From contig NZ_BMRP01000014.1 in assembly GCF_014648695.1 (NCBI RefSeq), positions 126,453-190,452 of the forward strand: a stretch of 64,000 bases of DNA, read 5' to 3'. The notes beneath the pieces were generated by a model. It did not search any database and was not told where the DNA came from. It saw nothing but the letters and a program-made list of their open reading frames with translations. Source of the DNA: Streptomyces albospinus. Its GTDB lineage: Bacteria; Actinomycetota; Actinomycetes; Streptomycetales; Streptomycetaceae. Within the stretch, counting starts at the first letter, position 1. The number at the start of each line of letters is the position of its first letter. Of the stretch, positions 1-9,061 are shown one piece after another. The position numbers were made by a program, and so were the translations under genes.

Positions 1-29
1 CGGCGGCGCCGACCGCTGCCGGGATTCGG

Positions 30-52
30 TTGTCAGTGGGTTGGACCACAAT
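30..52 (+). promoter_or_regulatory. Candidate RecA-independent DNA-damage promoter upstream of holB
   Basis: TTGTCA at 30-35, an 11-base spacer and CACAAT at 47-52 give the spacing of the actinobacterial RecA-NDp (PafBC) promoter, consensus TTGTCA-N11-TAnnnT. The -10 matches only at A2 and T6. The holB start lies about 90 bases downstream. Similar motifs in this window precede two DNA-repair-type genes. The assignment is inference from motif and spacing. Confidence 0.35.
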
Positions 53-142
53 GGGATCTGCGCGGGTGAGGCGTCCGGCGTTCGCGCCCGGACGTGCGAC
101 CGCGCCGGCAAGGCACGCAGAACGGACAGGACGGCGGCAGCG

Positions 143-1390
143 ATGGCGGTATGGGACGACGTGGTCGGCCAGGACCGGGTGACGGCGCAGCTCGCCGCGG
201 CTGCGCGCGACGCGGACGCCATAGTGGCCGCCGAGAGCGCGGCGCGGGCGGCCGGCGGGCAGCCGCCGGCGGAGCGGAGCGGCGCCTCCCAGATGACCCA
301 CGCCTGGCTGTTCACGGGCCCGCCCGGCGCCGGCCGGGACACCGCAGCGCGCGCCTTCGCGGCGGCCCTCCAGTGCGTCAGCCCGGACGGCGCCGGATTC
401 GGCCCCTCCGGTCCCACCCCCGGCTGCGGCTTCTGCGACGGCTGCCACACCACCCTCGTCGGCACCCACGCCGACGTCGAGATCGTCCGTACGGACCTGC
501 TGTCCATCGGCGTCAAGGAGACCCGCGACCTGGTCCGTAGGGCCTCGCTCTCCCCGGCCGGCGGGCGCTGGCAGGTGATCGTCCTGGAGGACGCCGACCG
601 CCTCACCGAAGGCGCCGGCAATGTCCTCCTCAAGGCGGTGGAGGAGCCCGCTCCGCGTACGGTCTGGCTCCTGTGCGCGCCCTCCATCGAGGACGTGCTC
701 CCCACGATCCGCTCCCGCTGCCGCCACCTCACCCTCCGTACGCCCCCGGTCGGCGCGGTCGCCGACGTCCTCGTGCGGCGCGACGGCATCGATCCGGAGA
801 CCGCCGACCGGGCCGCCCGCGCCACCCAGGGGCACATCGACCGGGCCCGCCGGCTCGCCACCGACGAGCGCGCCCGGGCCCGCCGGGCGGCCGTCCTGAA
901 GCTCCCGCTCCGGATCGACGACATCGGCGGCTGCCTCAAGGCCGCCCAGGAGCTGATCGACGCGGCGGGCGAGGACGCCAAGCAGGTCGCCGAGGAGGTC
1001 GACGCCAAGGAGACCGAGGAGCTGCGCGCCGCCCTCGGCGCCGCCGCGGGCACCGGCGGCCGGCTGCCCCGCGGCACCGCCGGCGCCATGAAGGAGCTCC
1101 AGGACCGGCAGAAGCGCCGCTCCACCCGCACCCAGCGGGACAGCCTCGACCTGGCCCTCGTCGACCTCACCGGCTTCTACCGCGACGTCCTGGCCCTCCA
1201 GATGGGCGCCGCGGTCCCGCTCGCCAACGACGAGGTGCGCGACAGCATCCAGCGCATCGCCACGACGTCCACGCCGGAGCGCACCCTGCGCCGCATAGAA
1301 GCGGTCATCGCCTGCCGGGAGGCCCTGGACCGCAACGTCGCCCCCTTGCTCGCGGTCGAGGCGATGACGGCCGCGCTGCGCGAAGGCTGA
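143..1390 (+). CDS. holB: DNA polymerase III subunit delta prime (clamp-loader component)
   Basis: This 415-residue protein is the delta-prime subunit of the DNA polymerase III clamp loader, which helps load the beta clamp at primed sites. The start MAVWDDVVGQ is where family similarity begins; the open frame continues upstream without recognisable sequence. The AAA+ fold is visible: a degenerate P-loop reading GPPGAGRD with no GKT, a four-Cys zinc module (C before the GCGFCDGC run), a DxxxL segment after VLEDADRLT and the SRC motif in PTIRSRCRHL. The loss of the P-loop lysine is normal for delta prime, which does not hydrolyse ATP. Streptomycetes usually have tmk immediately upstream; it is not visible in the first 140 bases. 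Confidence 0.95.
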   Translation: MAVWDDVVGQDRVTAQLAAAARDADAIVAAESAARAAGGQPPAERSGASQMTHAWLFTGPPGAGRDTAARAFAAALQCVSPDGAGFGPSGPTPGCGFCDGCHTTLVGTHADVEIVRTDLLSIGVKETRDLVRRASLSPAGGRWQVIVLEDADRLTEGAGNVLLKAVEEPAPRTVWLLCAPSIEDVLPTIRSRCRHLTLRTPPVGAVADVLVRRDGIDPETADRAARATQGHIDRARRLATDERARARRAAVLKLPLRIDDIGGCLKAAQELIDAAGEDAKQVAEEVDAKETEELRAALGAAAGTGGRLPRGTAGAMKELQDRQKRRSTRTQRDSLDLALVDLTGFYRDVLALQMGAAVPLANDEVRDSIQRIATTSTPERTLRRIEAVIACREALDRNVAPLLAVEAMTAALREG

Positions 1391-1522
1391 ATCACGTCCC
1401 CCATCCTCCCCAGGAGTGCACACTCACCGTCCCCGTGTCGATACGCTCCGTAAAGCAACCCGCGATTGAAGGATGCCCGCCCCGCCCCAGGAACACCGGC
1501 CAACCACCCCCAGGGACCGCCC

Positions 1523-3127
1523 ATGCAGCCGAGCCGCCTGCTCCGCACCCCCGCCGCCGCAGCCGCCGCTGCCGCCACGGCCCTCGCCCTGCTGATCTCC
1601 GGCTGCTCCTCCGGGAGTTCGTCGCCCGGTGGCGCGGCGGCCCCGGGGCATACGAAAGAGGCCGGCACCGATCGCCAGGCGCCCAACGGCTCGCTCCTCG
1701 CGCCGCTCCCCACCGCTGTCCCGGCCAACCTCCGCCCGTACTACGACCAGAAGCTGAGCTGGCACGACTGCGGGGTGGCGGGCTTCCAGTGCGCGACGAT
1801 GAAGGCCCCCCTGGACTACGCCAAGCCCAGCGCGGCCACCGACCTGAAGCTCGCCGTGGCCCGTAAGCAGGCCGCCGGCCCGGGGGCGCGGCTCGGCTCC
1901 CTGATGGTCAACCCCGGCGGCCCCGGCGGCTCCGCGATCAAGTACCTGGAGCAGTACGCGCCCCAGCCGGCCGCCGTCCGCGCGCGCTACGACATGGTGG
2001 CGATGGACCCGCGCGGCGTGGCCCGCAGCGAGCCCGTCGAATGCCTCACCAACCAGCAGATGGACCGCTACACCCAGACCGATACGACCCCCGACACCCC
2101 CGCCGAGGTCAATCAGCTGGTCACCGCCTACCGCGACTTCGCCAAGGGCTGCGAGACCCACTCCGGCAAGCTGCTGCCGCACGTCTCCACCATCGAGGCG
2201 GCCCGCGACATGGACGTCCTGCGCGCCGTCCTGGGCGACAAGAAGCTGACATACGTCGGCGCCTCCTACGGCACCTTCCTCGGCGCGACCTACGCGGGCC
2301 TCTTCCCCTCCCACTCCGGCCGCATGGTCCTCGACGGCGCCATGAACCCGTCACTGAACTCGCGCACCATCAACCTCGACCAGACCGCCGGCTTCAACAC
2401 CGCCTTCCTGGCCTTCGCCGCGGACTGCATCAAGAAGAAGAACTGCCCGCTCGGCACCACGAGCCCCGAAGACGCCGGCAAGCGGCTCTCCGCCTTCTTC
2501 AAGAAGCTGGACGCGCACCCGGTGGACACCGGCCAGGACCGCAAGCTCACCGAGTCCCTCGCCACGACCGGCGTCATCGCCGCCATGTACGACCAGGGCG
2601 CCTGGGCCGAACTGCGCGAATACCTCGCCCAGGCCGAGGCCGGCAACGGCCGCGGACTGCTCGCCCTCTCGGACAGCTACTACGAGCGCGACGCCGACGG
2701 TCACTACGCCAACCAGATGTTCGCCAACCCCGCCGTCAACTGCCTCGACCTCGCCCCCGCCTTCACCGGCCCCGACCAGGTCCGCGCCGCCCTGCCCGCC
2801 TTCCGCAAGGCATCCCCGGTCTTCGGCGACAACTTCGCCTGGTCCGCCCTGAACTGCGCGTACTGGCCGGTCAAGTACACCGGCGCGACCCACCGCATCC
2901 AGGCCAAGGGCGCCGACCCGATCGTCGTCGTCGGCACCACCCGCGACCCGGCCACCCCGTACACCTGGGCCAAGGGCCTCGCCGCCCAGCTCTCCAGCGC
3001 CACCCTCCTCACGTACGTGGGCGACGGCCACACCGCCTACGGCCGCGGCAGCGACTGCATCGACACCGCCATCAACACCTACCTCCTCGAAGGCACCCCA
3101 CCCGCCAAGAACAAGCGCTGCACGTGA
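1523..3127 (+). CDS. Secreted lipoprotein peptidase, S33/TAP-like alpha/beta hydrolase
   Basis: This 534-residue exported hydrolase belongs to the tripeptidyl-aminopeptidase/SlpD-SlpE type of Streptomyces (peptidase family S33 with a C-terminal TAP-like domain). Such enzymes release short peptides from protein N-termini at the cell surface. The chosen ATG opens a signal peptide with an Ala/Leu core ending in a lipobox, LISGC, so the mature protein should be lipid-anchored. The nucleophile elbow GASYG puts the catalytic Ser at about residue 248. The Asp lies in TTRDPATPYT and the His in GDGHTAYG near the C-terminus. It sits alone between holB and a tRNA gene. Substrate preference cannot be read from the sequence. 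Confidence 0.9.
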   Translation: MQPSRLLRTPAAAAAAAATALALLISGCSSGSSSPGGAAAPGHTKEAGTDRQAPNGSLLAPLPTAVPANLRPYYDQKLSWHDCGVAGFQCATMKAPLDYAKPSAATDLKLAVARKQAAGPGARLGSLMVNPGGPGGSAIKYLEQYAPQPAAVRARYDMVAMDPRGVARSEPVECLTNQQMDRYTQTDTTPDTPAEVNQLVTAYRDFAKGCETHSGKLLPHVSTIEAARDMDVLRAVLGDKKLTYVGASYGTFLGATYAGLFPSHSGRMVLDGAMNPSLNSRTINLDQTAGFNTAFLAFAADCIKKKNCPLGTTSPEDAGKRLSAFFKKLDAHPVDTGQDRKLTESLATTGVIAAMYDQGAWAELREYLAQAEAGNGRGLLALSDSYYERDADGHYANQMFANPAVNCLDLAPAFTGPDQVRAALPAFRKASPVFGDNFAWSALNCAYWPVKYTGATHRIQAKGADPIVVVGTTRDPATPYTWAKGLAAQLSSATLLTYVGDGHTAYGRGSDCIDTAINTYLLEGTPPAKNKRCT

Positions 3128-3208
3128 CCCATCCCACACGCCCCTGACCAGCCCCCGAACCGATTACAAAGCACCCCCCGCTCCTGTGTAGACTGGGCCG
3201 CGCACCAC

Positions 3209-3282
3209 GCCGCCTTAGCTCAGTTGGCCAGAGCAACGCACTCGTAATGCGTAGGTCTCGGGTTCGAATCCCGAAGGCGGCT
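3209..3282 (+). tRNA. tRNA-Thr (anticodon CGT)
   Basis: This is a complete cloverleaf. The acceptor stem GCCGCCT (3209-3215) pairs with AGGCGGC (3275-3281) and the discriminator is T. The anticodon stem ACGCA/TGCGT encloses the loop CTCGTAA, so the anticodon is CGT, reading ACG codons. The T-arm contains GGTTCGAATCC. The 3' CCA is not encoded. TAGACT at 3189-3194 is a plausible -10, with TTACAA 19 bases upstream as a weak -35. Confidence 0.97.
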
Positions 3283-3291
3283 CTTGCGAAG

Positions 3292-3325
3292 ACCCAGGTC
3301 AGGAATTTCTGACCTGGGTTTTTTC
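3292..3325 (+). terminator. Rho-independent terminator of tRNA-Thr
   Basis: An 11-bp perfect stem (ACCCAGGTCAG at 3292-3302, complement at 3309-3319) with a 6-base loop is followed directly by a run of T. It lies 10 bases after the tRNA and is a textbook intrinsic terminator, which is uncommon in this G+C-rich window. Confidence 0.92.
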
Positions 3326-3529
3326 TTGGTTGGGGCGGGTGCGCCGCCGTTCGGACGGCGGCGTACCCGAGGCAGGCCGGTAGGGGGCGGCCGGGCCGGT
3401 CAGGGGCGTCGGGAGCAATTCGCCGACCGCGTGGCGGCGTTGGGGGGCGTTGGGGGAGTGCCGGTGGGTCGGGCGATCACCGGTGCGGGTACGGGCGCAG
3501 GGGGTTTTGCGCTTGCGCGCTGCCGGGCC

Positions 3530-3921
3530 TCAGTGCCGACCGTAAAGCCATCCGCTGCCCTGGCTCGCGTTGATGGGCACGGTGAGGAGCCAGGTGAGGG
3601 CGCCGGTGGTGAGGGTGAAGGCGTCGGCGCGGACGTAGGCGGCGCCCCAGGCGAGGACGCCTCCGGAGCGGCCACGGGCCGTGCGGAAGTCGCGCAGGCG
3701 GCGGATGTCGCCGGAGGAGCAGGCCCAGCAGAAGCCGCCGACCGCCCAGAGGAGGACCGAGACGCCGAGGCTCACGATGGTGAGGGTGCCGAGGAACGTG
3801 GTGCGGTGTTCATGCCATGTGTAGGCCCGGCGGTCACCGAGGCGACCGCGGGTATCAGGGTGGCCGCCGCCCCGTAGAGGGCACCGTGCGGGACGACGTC
3901 CCTGAAGCGGAGCCTGGGCAT
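3530..3921 (-). pseudogene. Small membrane protein gene broken by one frameshift
   Basis: Two adjoining minus-strand frames both show strong G/C third-position bias, and neither is complete alone. The upstream part starts MPRLRFRDVV at 3921 and stays coding-like to about 3815. The downstream part continues as AYTWHEHRTTFLG and ends at 3530 in WLYGRH. A one-base indel in the GACCGCCGGGCC run near 3812-3822 would join them into a protein of about 130 residues with about three hydrophobic segments (around ALYGAAATLIPAV, LTIVSLGVSVLLWAVGG and TGALTWLLTVPI). No family was recognised. It is either a recent pseudogene or a sequencing error. An alternative is a short intact protein from the GTG at 3775. 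Confidence 0.45.
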
Positions 3922-4365
3922 GATCACGCCCTCTTCCTCGGCGGCTGCGGCCATGCGGGTCTGCTTGCCGTTGCCGCCGGCGGCTCAGGGGGCTCCGGTC
4001 CGCAGGCTTGATCTATTCGGTTGGCCATGCACGCAAACGATAGGGACGGGTGGGCAAGGGGGCGGGGCGGGGACGCGAAATTCTGGGTCTGGTGCCGAGG
4101 GGCGGGGCGGGACGGGTGCGGGGAGGATTCGCACGAATGGCCGGATGGGTCCTGGATGGCCGAGGTGGGGGCCGGCCTGCGGAAAGGCGGTGGGCCGGGG
4201 TGCTGGGGACGGAGCGGAGGGGGAGCGTTCCCGTGGCGGGGATGCGGGGACGGGGGCAGAGTCGGGAGGCAGGGCGTATCCGCCTTCGTGGAGAGCGGAG
4301 GGGCCCTAGGGGGCGTACCTGACGCAGATGGCACCGTCTGCGCCGAGCGACCTGGAGGCCCCCGC
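3922..4365. other. Intergenic stretch with no gene recognised
   Basis: There is no frame with convincing codon bias or a recognisable product. The 150 bases before 4366 are G-rich and hold the leader of the phosphodiesterase gene. No clear promoter or hairpin was seen. Confidence 0.5.
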
Positions 4366-5256
4366 ATGCTGCGGAGATCGATGCGGATCGCGGCCGGCGG
4401 AGTCGCGTTCCTGGTGACGGCGGCCATGGCGTCGGTGGCGCTGGCGTCCGGCCCCGAGGGGCATCCCGAACTGGCCACCAGGGGCGGGACGCTCGTGGGT
4501 ATCAGGGCCGGCCATCAGGCGCCTTTTGTGATCGCGCACCGTGGCGCGTCCCGTTACGCGCCGGAGAACACCCTCGCCGCCGTCGATGCGGCGCACCGCC
4601 GCGGGCTCGTATGGGTCGAGAACGATGTGCAGCGGACCAAGGACGGCCGGCTGGTGGTGATACATGACACCACGCTCAATCGGACCACCAATGCCGCGAA
4701 GGTGTTTCCGGGGCGGGCGCCGTGGCGGGTGGGGGATTTCACCGCGTCCGAGATCGCGCGGCTGGACGCCGGGAGCTGGTTCGGAAAGCAGTTCGCGGGG
4801 GAGCGGGTGCCGACGCTCGCCGACTATCTGCGCAGGCTGGACCGTAACGGGCAGGGCCTGCTGCTGGAACTCAAGGTGCCCGAGGAATACCCGGGAATCG
4901 AGGCGCAGGCGCTGCGCGAACTGCGGGAACTGGGGTGGCTGGATCGTGCGCACATCCGCCATCGCCTGGTGGTGCAGAGTTTCTGCGTACGCTGCGTGAA
5001 GCGGGTGCACCGGCTGATGCCCAAAGTACGTACGGGGATCCTGGGGGCACCGCCGGTGAGCAAACTGCGGCGTTACGCGCGGTTCGCCGATCAGATCAAT
5101 CCCCGTATGGCCGAGGTCAGTTCGCAGTGGGCCAGAGCCGTGCACCGGCTGCGCGGGCCGCACGGGCGGCGGCTGGAGATCTATGCGTGGGACGTCGGGG
5201 CGAAGGCGAGTGCGCGGTCGGTACAGGGTCGGGGAGTGGAAGGGGTTATCGACTAG
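4366..5256 (+). CDS. Secreted glycerophosphodiester phosphodiesterase
   Basis: This 296-residue GDPD-family enzyme hydrolyses glycerophosphodiesters to glycerol-3-phosphate and an alcohol, outside the membrane. The ATG at 4366 opens a signal peptide (MLRRSMRIAAGG, then a hydrophobic core ending ALASG), which is why the long upstream extension of the frame was rejected. Active-site motifs are present: HRGAS followed by PENT, the acidic pair in VENDVQ and the second His in VIHDTTLNRTT. The C-terminal barrel half contains LLLELK. The final strand reads YAWDVGAKASARSVQGRGVEGVID. It stands alone, and phosphate scavenging is the expected role. Confidence 0.92.
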   Translation: MLRRSMRIAAGGVAFLVTAAMASVALASGPEGHPELATRGGTLVGIRAGHQAPFVIAHRGASRYAPENTLAAVDAAHRRGLVWVENDVQRTKDGRLVVIHDTTLNRTTNAAKVFPGRAPWRVGDFTASEIARLDAGSWFGKQFAGERVPTLADYLRRLDRNGQGLLLELKVPEEYPGIEAQALRELRELGWLDRAHIRHRLVVQSFCVRCVKRVHRLMPKVRTGILGAPPVSKLRRYARFADQINPRMAEVSSQWARAVHRLRGPHGRRLEIYAWDVGAKASARSVQGRGVEGVID

Positions 5257-5398
5257 GACGGGCGCTATCGGCCGGGTTCAGGCCGGGGGCTTACCTGACC
5301 TGGCCTGATCCGACATCCGACCTGTTCGGTTCGCTTCGATTGGCACGTGTTCGGTAAATCGGCGGTCCGTCGGTGAACCGGCGGGCAGAATCGCGGCC

Positions 5399-5986
5399 AT
5401 GAAGAGTGCGAATGCCGCCGAGAGCCACTATTCGGTCGCCTGGCCGGGGTATGCCGCCGCCGTATGGGGCTTTGTCTTCGCCATACCGAGCTTCTACTGG
5501 GCGCTGGGCGGACTGCTCGGGGCGGAATCCATGGTTTCGCCGTCGCTGGTCCACCTGGCGGAGGAGCGGGACCCCGATTTCCTCGTCGTGTTGTGGCTCA
5601 CCGGCATTCTCAAAGTCGTCGGCGGGCTCGTGGGGTTGGCGCTGGTTCGCCGGCGCGCATGGGGGCGTGGGATGAGCCGCCTGCTCCAGTTGCTGGCGTG
5701 GGGCGCGGGGGTGCTCTTGGTCTGGCACGGGGCGTTGTTCGTCGGGCAGGGGTTGCTCGTAGAGGCGCACGCCATCGAACTCGCGCCGGAATTGCGGGGG
5801 ATGAGCCGCTGGTACACGTATCTGTGGGGACCGTGGTTCGTGGCCGGCGGAATCGCCTTTCTGCTTGCCGCCTGGACCCATTTGGGCGGCTTGACCGAGC
5901 AGCGGAGCGCCCGGATTGCCGGGATGGTGGGCGGTGCCGGGGCGCTGCTGCTGTCCGTCATGGCGCTTGTCGCCGGAATCGGTTGA
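5399..5986 (+). CDS. DUF3995-type integral membrane protein
   Basis: This 195-residue protein has four or five hydrophobic segments. The opening AVWGFVFAIPSFYWALGG is characteristic of the DUF3995 family, whose function is unknown. The ATG at 5399 follows GGCAGAATCGCGGCC, without a strong ribosome site. The segments lie near residues 15-35, 60-80, 95-115, 135-160 and 170-190. It has no operon partner. Function cannot be assigned from the sequence. Confidence 0.8.
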   Translation: MKSANAAESHYSVAWPGYAAAVWGFVFAIPSFYWALGGLLGAESMVSPSLVHLAEERDPDFLVVLWLTGILKVVGGLVGLALVRRRAWGRGMSRLLQLLAWGAGVLLVWHGALFVGQGLLVEAHAIELAPELRGMSRWYTYLWGPWFVAGGIAFLLAAWTHLGGLTEQRSARIAGMVGGAGALLLSVMALVAGIG

Positions 5987-6443
5987 TCTTCGCGGGGGTG
6001 CGCGGCGCGTACGGGCGTAGGGCGCGCAGGGTGCGCACGGTGTGTGGGGCGCGTGGGGTGCGCACGGTGCGTACATGAGTCGGGACTTCGGCGCGTCCGA
6101 TGGTGAAGTCCGGTGCAGTGCAGGCGCGTTCGGGATCGGCAGGTGCGCGTCGGGGATTTACGAGCGTGTGTTCGGTGTACGTGTCGCCTTTCCATCCACC
6201 CATATTTTGCAGCATTTTTCCCGTGTTGAGTGGAGGAGTCGCGTAGGGCGGGGCATGGTGGGCGGGCATGGCAGGGCGGGATTTACGGGATTCCGGTGGC
6301 GAGGCTAAGGTGCCTGGGATGTTCGGCACCACGTCATCCCCCGTAAAAGAACTAAGACGCAGGATTTGGCTTTGGGGTCCCCTTTTGGGGACAGGTCCGT
6401 GTCCGTGTCCGGCTCGTCCTCTGGGTGCGTACGAGGAGGGCTC
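5987..6443. other. Intergenic region with degenerate repeats and a promoter-like A/T-rich block
   Basis: Bases 6006-6075 hold a degenerate tandem array based on GGGTGCGCACGGTG and GGCGC units. Around 6190-6225 there is an A/T-rich stretch (CATATTTTGCAGCATTTTT) that probably belongs to the promoter of the acyltransferase gene. No CDS was recognised on either strand. Confidence 0.5.
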
Positions 6444-7889
6444 TTGACGAACGATTTTCCGGCGCCCGGCGAGCGGCGGGTGCCGCTTCCGGCGCCACGG
6501 CAGTTGCCGGACGACGCGCTGGACTCGGAAGGCACGGCGGACAGCACAGGTGTTTCGACGGCCACGCTCTCCTCGGCGGTAACTGCGGGGGAGGATGACG
6601 CGGACGCCAAATCGCTGACGGGGGGCGAAAGTCGAGATGGCGGGGAGACGGGAGGCGGCCAGCCGTACGGCGCCCTTACGGACCAAGACCGTGAGGGCCA
6701 CGACCGCGAGGATCACGAGCGTAAGAACCAGGGCTGTGAGGGCCAAGACCGTAAGGGCCGGGCCGGCGCAGTCATCGTTCGTAAGGGCCAAGCCGGTACG
6801 GTCAACGGCCGTACAGAGAAAGCCCGTACGGACACCGGGCGGGCGGCGGCCGGTGGTGCTCAGGGGAAAACCCGCGACGCGTTTTTCGACAACGCTAAAT
6901 ATTTGGCCATCGTGCTGGTTGCTATGGGGCACGCCTGGGAGCCGCTGGGCTCCGGGAGTCGGACGGCGGCGGCGCTCTATATCGCCGTCTACGCGTTCCA
7001 CATGCCGGCGTTCATCATTATCTCAGGTTATTTCTCGCGCAGTTTCGATATGCGCAGGGACCGGTTGCAGCGGCTGATCACCGGTGTCGCGGTCCCCTAC
7101 CTCATCTTCGAGATCGCCTATACCTTCTTCAAACGCTGGGCGGGCAACGACCCCAGCTACCCCATCAACCTCCTGGACCCCTGGTATTTGACCTGGTTCC
7201 TGGTGGCGCTGTTCATCTGGCGGCTGACCGCACCGCTGTGGAAGATCGTGCGCCGGCCGCTGCTGCTGGCCCTGATCATCGCCATGATGGCGTCCGTCAC
7301 GCCGGAGATCGGCGACGATCTCAACCTCCAACGGGTGCTGCAATTCCTGCCGTTCTTCGTGCTGGGGCTGAACCTGCGGCCGGAGCACTTCGCGCTCGTA
7401 CGCGGTCGGTGGGCGCGGATCGCGGCCGTACCGGTCCTCGGCGTCGCGCTGCTCGTCGCGTACTGGGCCGCACCCCGGATGAACGCCGACTGGTTCTACC
7501 ACTGCGACAGTGCACAGGAATTGGGCGCCCCGTGGTGGAGCGGTGTGGTGATGACGCTGGCGATGTTCGGCTGCTCGCTGGTGCTGGTGGCCTGCTTCTT
7601 CGCCTGGGTGCCGGGCCGCACGATGTGGTGTACGGCGCTGGGCGCGGGCACCCTCTACGGCTACCTCCTGCACGGGTTCCTCGCCAAGGGGTCGCGTTTC
7701 TGGGGCTGGTACCACCAGGCATGGCTGCACACCGCTTGGGGCGAGGTGCTGCTGACCCTGTTCGCGGGCACGGTGGTCACGCTGCTGTGCACGCCGCCGG
7801 TGCAGCGGATCTTCCGGTTCGCGGTGGAGCCGAAGATGGCGTGGGCGTTCAGGAAGGATCCGCGGGAGGCGGCGCGCGGGCTGGGGTGA
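6444..7889 (+). CDS. Membrane acyltransferase 3 / O-acetylase family protein
   Basis: This 481-residue protein joins a disordered, charged N-terminus of about 145 residues to an acyltransferase-3 membrane domain with about ten helices. The domain entry FDNAKYLAIVLVAMGHAWEP and the later HMPAFIIISGYFSRSF are typical of fucose 4-O-acetylase-like (COG3594-type) enzymes that acetylate cell-surface sugars; the His in MGHAW is the expected catalytic residue. The TTG at 6444 was chosen because AGGAGGG lies just upstream and the product reads MTNDFPAPGE. An upstream ATG in frame lacks a ribosome site. Part of the N-terminal linker (about 6680-6840) is built from imperfect CGTAAGGGCC-type repeats, giving Arg/Lys/Gly/Gln-rich sequence. 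Confidence 0.85.
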   Translation: MTNDFPAPGERRVPLPAPRQLPDDALDSEGTADSTGVSTATLSSAVTAGEDDADAKSLTGGESRDGGETGGGQPYGALTDQDREGHDREDHERKNQGCEGQDRKGRAGAVIVRKGQAGTVNGRTEKARTDTGRAAAGGAQGKTRDAFFDNAKYLAIVLVAMGHAWEPLGSGSRTAAALYIAVYAFHMPAFIIISGYFSRSFDMRRDRLQRLITGVAVPYLIFEIAYTFFKRWAGNDPSYPINLLDPWYLTWFLVALFIWRLTAPLWKIVRRPLLLALIIAMMASVTPEIGDDLNLQRVLQFLPFFVLGLNLRPEHFALVRGRWARIAAVPVLGVALLVAYWAAPRMNADWFYHCDSAQELGAPWWSGVVMTLAMFGCSLVLVACFFAWVPGRTMWCTALGAGTLYGYLLHGFLAKGSRFWGWYHQAWLHTAWGEVLLTLFAGTVVTLLCTPPVQRIFRFAVEPKMAWAFRKDPREAARGLG

Positions 7890-7895
7890 GGGGCG

Positions 7896-7931
7896 GGGGA
7901 CCCGGCCGGGGACCCGGCCGGGGAGCCGGCC
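7896..7931. repeat. Three tandem copies of a 12-bp repeat
   Basis: GGGGACCCGGCC occurs at 7896 and 7908, and GGGGAGCCGGCC at 7920, just after the acyltransferase stop. The rest of the 344-base gap to 8233 shows no gene. The repeat units can fold into GC hairpins and could slow or end transcription. Confidence 0.8.
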
Positions 7932-8233
7932 GGGGTGGCGGCCGTGGTTCCGGACGGGGGATGACCGGGGAAGAGGGGAGGGGGTGGGCGTCTGGATGTT
8001 GGTGCCCGTGGTGGGCGATGTTGGTGCCTGTTGCGGGTGGGGCGTTGGATGTAGGGCCCGTCGCTGTAGGTCGTAAGCCCGGGCTCGCCCGGTCGTGAGC
8101 CGAACTCGCCCGGTGGTACGCCCGGTCGGCCCCGGTCGCCGGTCGAGGAGTCGATCGCCTCCCGAATGCGGCGTCTCCTAAGCTCCCTCCTGGCGCCGAC
8201 AGGAGCACGCCACGACGAGGGGGGCACAGCACC

Positions 8234-9061
8234 ATGACCGAATCCCACTGGGGCGGCGACCAGCTCGATCTGGACGCGTATCTGGCGCGCATCGGCTACG
8301 AGGGCGACCGCCGGCCGACCCTGGAGACGCTGCGGAAGCTGCATGCCGGGCACAGCGCGTCGATCGGCTTCGAGAACATCGAGATCGTGCTCGGCCGCCC
8401 GATCCTGCTCGACCTGGAGGCGTTGCAGGCGAAGATGGTCCGGCAGCGGCGCGGCGGCTACTGCTACGAGCAGAACCTCCTCTACGCCGCCGCCCTGGAG
8501 CGCCTGGGCTTCCGCGTCACCGGGCTCGGCGCGCGTATCCGGATGGGCGAGCGCAAGGTGCGTCCGGTCACGCACGCGCTGCTGAGGGTCGACCTGGACG
8601 GTACGGACTGGATCACCGACGTCGGCTTCGGCGGTGAGGCGCTGCTCGCACCGATCCCGTTGCGGGACGGTGTCGAGGCGCAGCAGGGCGACTGGACCTT
8701 TGGCCTGGCGTACGAGAAGGAGGCCGAGGCGTGGGTGCTGCGCTCGCTGCACGATGACGGCTGGTTCGACCTGTACGCCTTCGGGGCCGAGCGGCGCTTC
8801 CCGGTCGACTACAGCGTCTTCAACCACTACATATCGACCCATTCGCGGTCGCCGTTCACCGGCAAGGTCGTGGTGCAGCTGCCGCTGGCCGATGTGCGCC
8901 GCACGCTCGTCGCGCGGGAATTCGTCCGGACCCGGCCGGACTGGTCGCGGGAGGTGCGGGAGGTCGCACCTGAGGAGATCCCGGGGCTGCTGGACTCGGA
9001 GTTCGGGATCACGCTGTCGCCGGCGGACGCCGAGGCGCTGGTGGCGACGTACGGGGAGTGA
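8234..9061 (+). CDS. Arylamine N-acetyltransferase
   Basis: This 275-residue cytosolic NAT-family enzyme transfers acetyl (or another acyl) groups from CoA to arylamines; in actinomycetes, relatives also close amide bonds in secondary metabolism. The triad is complete: Cys at about residue 77 in RGGYCYEQN, His in VTHALLRV and Asp in ITDVGFGG. The N-terminal segment LDLDAYLARIGYEGDRRPT is the usual NAT opening. The ATG at 8234 follows GAGGGGGGCACAGCACC. A repeat array begins inside its last codons. It is monocistronic, and its natural substrate is unknown. Confidence 0.95.
   Translation: MTESHWGGDQLDLDAYLARIGYEGDRRPTLETLRKLHAGHSASIGFENIEIVLGRPILLDLEALQAKMVRQRRGGYCYEQNLLYAAALERLGFRVTGLGARIRMGERKVRPVTHALLRVDLDGTDWITDVGFGGEALLAPIPLRDGVEAQQGDWTFGLAYEKEAEAWVLRSLHDDGWFDLYAFGAERRFPVDYSVFNHYISTHSRSPFTGKVVVQLPLADVRRTLVAREFVRTRPDWSREVREVAPEEIPGLLDSEFGITLSPADAEALVATYGE

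Noticed and set aside
1424..2314. Long open frame on the minus strand inside the peptidase gene
   Set aside because: It is a shadow of the plus-strand gene; the composition is Gly/Val/Arg-rich without family features.
6676..6840. Repeated CGTAAGGGCC words considered as a CRISPR-like array
   Set aside because: The units are short, imperfect and in frame within the acyltransferase linker; there are no spacers of constant size.
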